Below, one piece after another: positions 41,563 to 43,493 of a DNA stretch of 43,493 nt. A program made the translations under genes and the position numbers. Numbering within the stretch: the first letter of the stretch is position 1; every line of letters begins with the position of its first letter. This stretch comes from Roseburia sp. 1XD42-34. Lineage in GTDB: Bacteria > Bacillota > Bacilli > Bacillales > Amphibacillaceae. The stretch lies in NCBI RefSeq assembly GCF_009917385.1, contig NZ_QWLJ01000042.1, forward strand, positions 1 to 43,493, given 5' to 3'. A model generated the notes under the pieces. That model saw nothing but the letters and a program-made list of their open reading frames with translations. It was not told the DNA's origin and ran no database searches.

Positions 41563-42267
41563 ATGAAAGCTTTAATTGTGTATCATTTGATAGCTTACAT
41601 GAAATCTTATAATTACGTTCCGCCTATGAGCATTTTTATTATGATCCTAGTAGTCAATTATTCTATCTATCCTAACCCCGTTTTAGCAAGCTATGGGATG
41701 ACAGCTATCTATTTGTATATTATTGCAGCGTGGATTTCCCTTCGTTTTTTCCATACAGAAGATATGATTCAACAACAAGTAACCATTCTCCATGCTGGAA
41801 ACGATAGAAAATATTTTTGCAGTATGTACCTAGCCGCAGGTTGTATTGTGGTTCTGTTAGCTTTTATTTCCATAGTTTATCCTATTGTATTTCGGATGTT
41901 TTCTAAGCAGGTAACGCTGCAGGAGCTTGGAATTGGATTTGCCACACATTGTTTATTAGGAATGGTTGCAATTGCCTTAAGTGGAGTATTTTCTAGAGCA
42001 ATCATTGCGAACAAGATAAATTCCTGGTTAGGAATCAGTTTAATGCTTCTTGTGTCCATTGCCTCTTTAGGGTTAGAACAACTCATACCGGGATATTGGA
42101 AATACATATTATTTGTCCTTCCACCAGTTTCAGAATTAGCTTTACTTATGAGAGATCCATTAGACCTTCATGGCATTTTCCGTGTTTATTTATGGACCAT
42201 GGCGTATACAGGTGTTGTGGTGGCGGTGTTTTTTATTATTTATCGTCGTAAAAAGAAATTTTTATAA
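41563..42267 (+). CDS. ABC-2-type transporter permease
   Basis: A 234-residue membrane protein with about six helices (starting near residues 20, 45, 90, 130, 160 and 210) and a basic C-terminus RRKKKFL. It is the only permease next to the ATPase gene, with a four-base gap, so the exporter is probably a homodimeric permease plus two ATPases. I use ATG 41563, after GAGGGGGTAAAGGA; an upstream in-frame reading from 41494 lies inside the ATPase gene. No strong family match comes to mind, which is common for ABC-2 permeases. Confidence 0.78.
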   Translation: MKALIVYHLIAYMKSYNYVPPMSIFIMILVVNYSIYPNPVLASYGMTAIYLYIIAAWISLRFFHTEDMIQQQVTILHAGNDRKYFCSMYLAAGCIVVLLAFISIVYPIVFRMFSKQVTLQELGIGFATHCLLGMVAIALSGVFSRAIIANKINSWLGISLMLLVSIASLGLEQLIPGYWKYILFVLPPVSELALLMRDPLDLHGIFRVYLWTMAYTGVVVAVFFIIYRRKKKFL

Positions 42268-42449
42268 AAAACATGGCATTTCAAGGTGGGAGAGGGAGTT
42301 TTGACGTATGAACATATTCTGTTTTTTGCTATAAAATGACCAAACCTACTTCCTACAAAGCGTCCTCTTAAAACTGGGAATCTTTTTATTTAATTTTTAG
42401 ATGAGTAGGAATACACTTTTGTTCTATTTAACAGCAATCGACTAATCAA

Positions 42450-43161
42450 ATGTTATACTGTGTGCGTTATTTATCGGCTATTTCCAAATCAGGTCTTTCG
42501 AATTTAGTTATGTTAGTTGTTACATTAATTATGTTTGTGTTTTCAGCTAAGGAATCGGCTGGAGTTTTACTTCCCATGCTTCTAATTGAGGATTTCTTTG
42601 CAATGTTCTATTATCGTCGTAATGTTATTTGGGAAAATTTAACAAATACTTCCATGGGTGTTGCTAAGTGTCACCAGTGGTTTTTATTTTTTACAGCAAG
42701 TAAATGATGGTCAGCTAAAACCAATTATTGGTGCGATTGTACTCTTAATGATTAGTTTAAATGTCATTCGTGATCGACTTGGAGAACGATTAACCAGATT
42801 TTACCAAATTCCTTATTTTTTACAATAATCATGGGAGTTCACAGTGGCTTTACGACGATGGTAGGAAATGATGCTGGTGCTATTATGACCATCTACTTGT
42901 TAGTAAAAGGTGTGCCAAAGAGGGGATTTATCGGAACAACTGTATGGTTTTTCATCACGTCAATTTGATTAAAGTTCCTTTTTATTTGCATTTATATTAA
43001 TTAGCAGTTCATCTTTCTGTTTGAATGTGATCATGAGTCCGATTATTTTATTAGGTACCTTGTTAGGTGTTAGAATTTTATCACTTATACCACAAAAAGT
43101 CTTCACTGGTTTAGTTTTGCTATTGGCAGCTATAGGAGGAATATATTTAGTATTTGGTTAA
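42450..43161 (+). pseudogene. decayed TauE/SafE (TSUP) family sulfite/anion permease
   Basis: Segments of one TSUP protein are readable in order but in different frames: GLSNLVMLVVTLIMFVFSAK and FYYRRNVIWEN (42500-42640), then QQVNDGQLKPIIGAIVLLM (about 42691-42750), then IIMGVHSGFTTMVGNDAG and KGVPKRGFIGTTVWF (42825-42960), then LGTLLGVRILSLIPQKVFTG to TAA 43159. Frames change at least three times and a TGA interrupts near 42966, so no functional permease is made. The N-terminal start is also lost. Intact relatives export sulfite, sulfoacetate or similar organic anions. Confidence 0.7.
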
Positions 43162-43493
43162 CGTCATGGAGGGGGCTAGAAAAGCTGAAAATCGCTTGTG
43201 AAAAAAATTCTGAGCTAAATATAGAGAATAACATAAGTCTATTCAGGGTCCATTTACTAAAAATTTATCTGATAAAGGCTCATTTGTATGAAGCAATTGC
43301 ATGAATGAACTAGATGAAAAAGCTATACATAATAGATCACCATAATAACAAGTGAAATAAAAATCTTACCTGCAAATTTCACTTGGATCTCCTCCAATCA
43401 TGCGTAATTTGTTCATAGATAAGAAACCACCATGGCTCGCCTAGAGCGCGAGCCACCATCTATTATGAAAATAAATTTTAAATCTAAAAAGAG
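43162..43493. other. terminal gap, no clear gene
   Basis: No substantial ORF. On the minus strand, GGAGGAGATCCAA before GTG 43382 opens a 19-codon hydrophobic peptide ending at 43323, which may be the decayed start of a membrane-protein gene. A hairpin-like GGCTCGC/GCGAGCC pair near 43435-43454 could terminate a transcript entering from the right. Confidence 0.35.

Overview
The window looks like a piece of a low-GC Gram-positive chromosome from the Bacillaceae, most like Virgibacillus, Oceanobacillus or Lentibacillus. The reasons are strong AGGAGG-type ribosome sites, GTG/TTG starts, sigma-A promoters, a CcpA-type cre site, a YtvA-like LOV-STAS protein, an HmoB-like protein, and lipoteichoic-acid-synthase and BglG/PRD-PTS families. 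No rRNA, tRNA, CRISPR array or complete mobile element was seen. The genus is inferred from gene content only.

Layout. Positions 1-1435 hold an M48-type membrane metallopeptidase split over two frames. 1565-1738 is a tiny membrane ORF and 2393-3205 a YihY-type membrane protein. 3341-5852 encodes a ZorA/ZorB-like proton-channel and OmpA-domain pair without recognisable Zorya effector genes. An aldo/keto reductase (6438-7280, minus strand) separates this from a tight three-gene operon (7660-11674): a PlsY-like acyltransferase, an acyltransferase fused to a class-V aminotransferase, and an LtaS-type sulfatase-fold enzyme. This operon is the best candidate for an undescribed envelope or lipid pathway. 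12057-13900 has a SufR-like cysteine-rich regulator and a flavin reductase with a well-formed promoter/operator. 14523-20270 is a PTS operon (PRD regulator carrying EIIA, UlaB-like IIB, UlaA-like IIC) ending in transketolase. 20454-23870 holds a YdjM-like membrane protein, a PlsC acyltransferase and an MFS exporter.

24125-33835 is a 4-hydroxyphenylacetate (homoprotocatechuate meta-cleavage) island: a divergent LysR regulator, hpaB, hpaC, hpaE, hpaD, a DapA-like aldolase, two hpaG-type FAH proteins, hpaF and a GntR regulator. HpaBC make 3,4-dihydroxyphenylacetate. HpaD opens the ring, HpaE oxidises the semialdehyde, HpaF isomerises and HpaG decarboxylates and isomerises. The DapA-like protein probably does the final aldol cleavage. 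No hydratase (HpaH) is present. Five AT-rich operator-like sites, a cre site and a near-leaderless GntR promoter give a regulatory picture readable from the DNA. A decayed TRAP transporter behind a perfect 28-bp palindrome follows.

36233-43493 carries HmoB and a LOV-STAS photosensor, a lone HMG-CoA synthase, a truncated ISL3-type IS remnant, a CoxG/SRPBCC protein, a 40-bp degenerate tandem repeat, a two-gene ABC transporter and a decayed TauE/SafE permease. Two dispersed structured repeat families occupy most large intergenic gaps. At 35.4-35.8 kb one lies inside the other.
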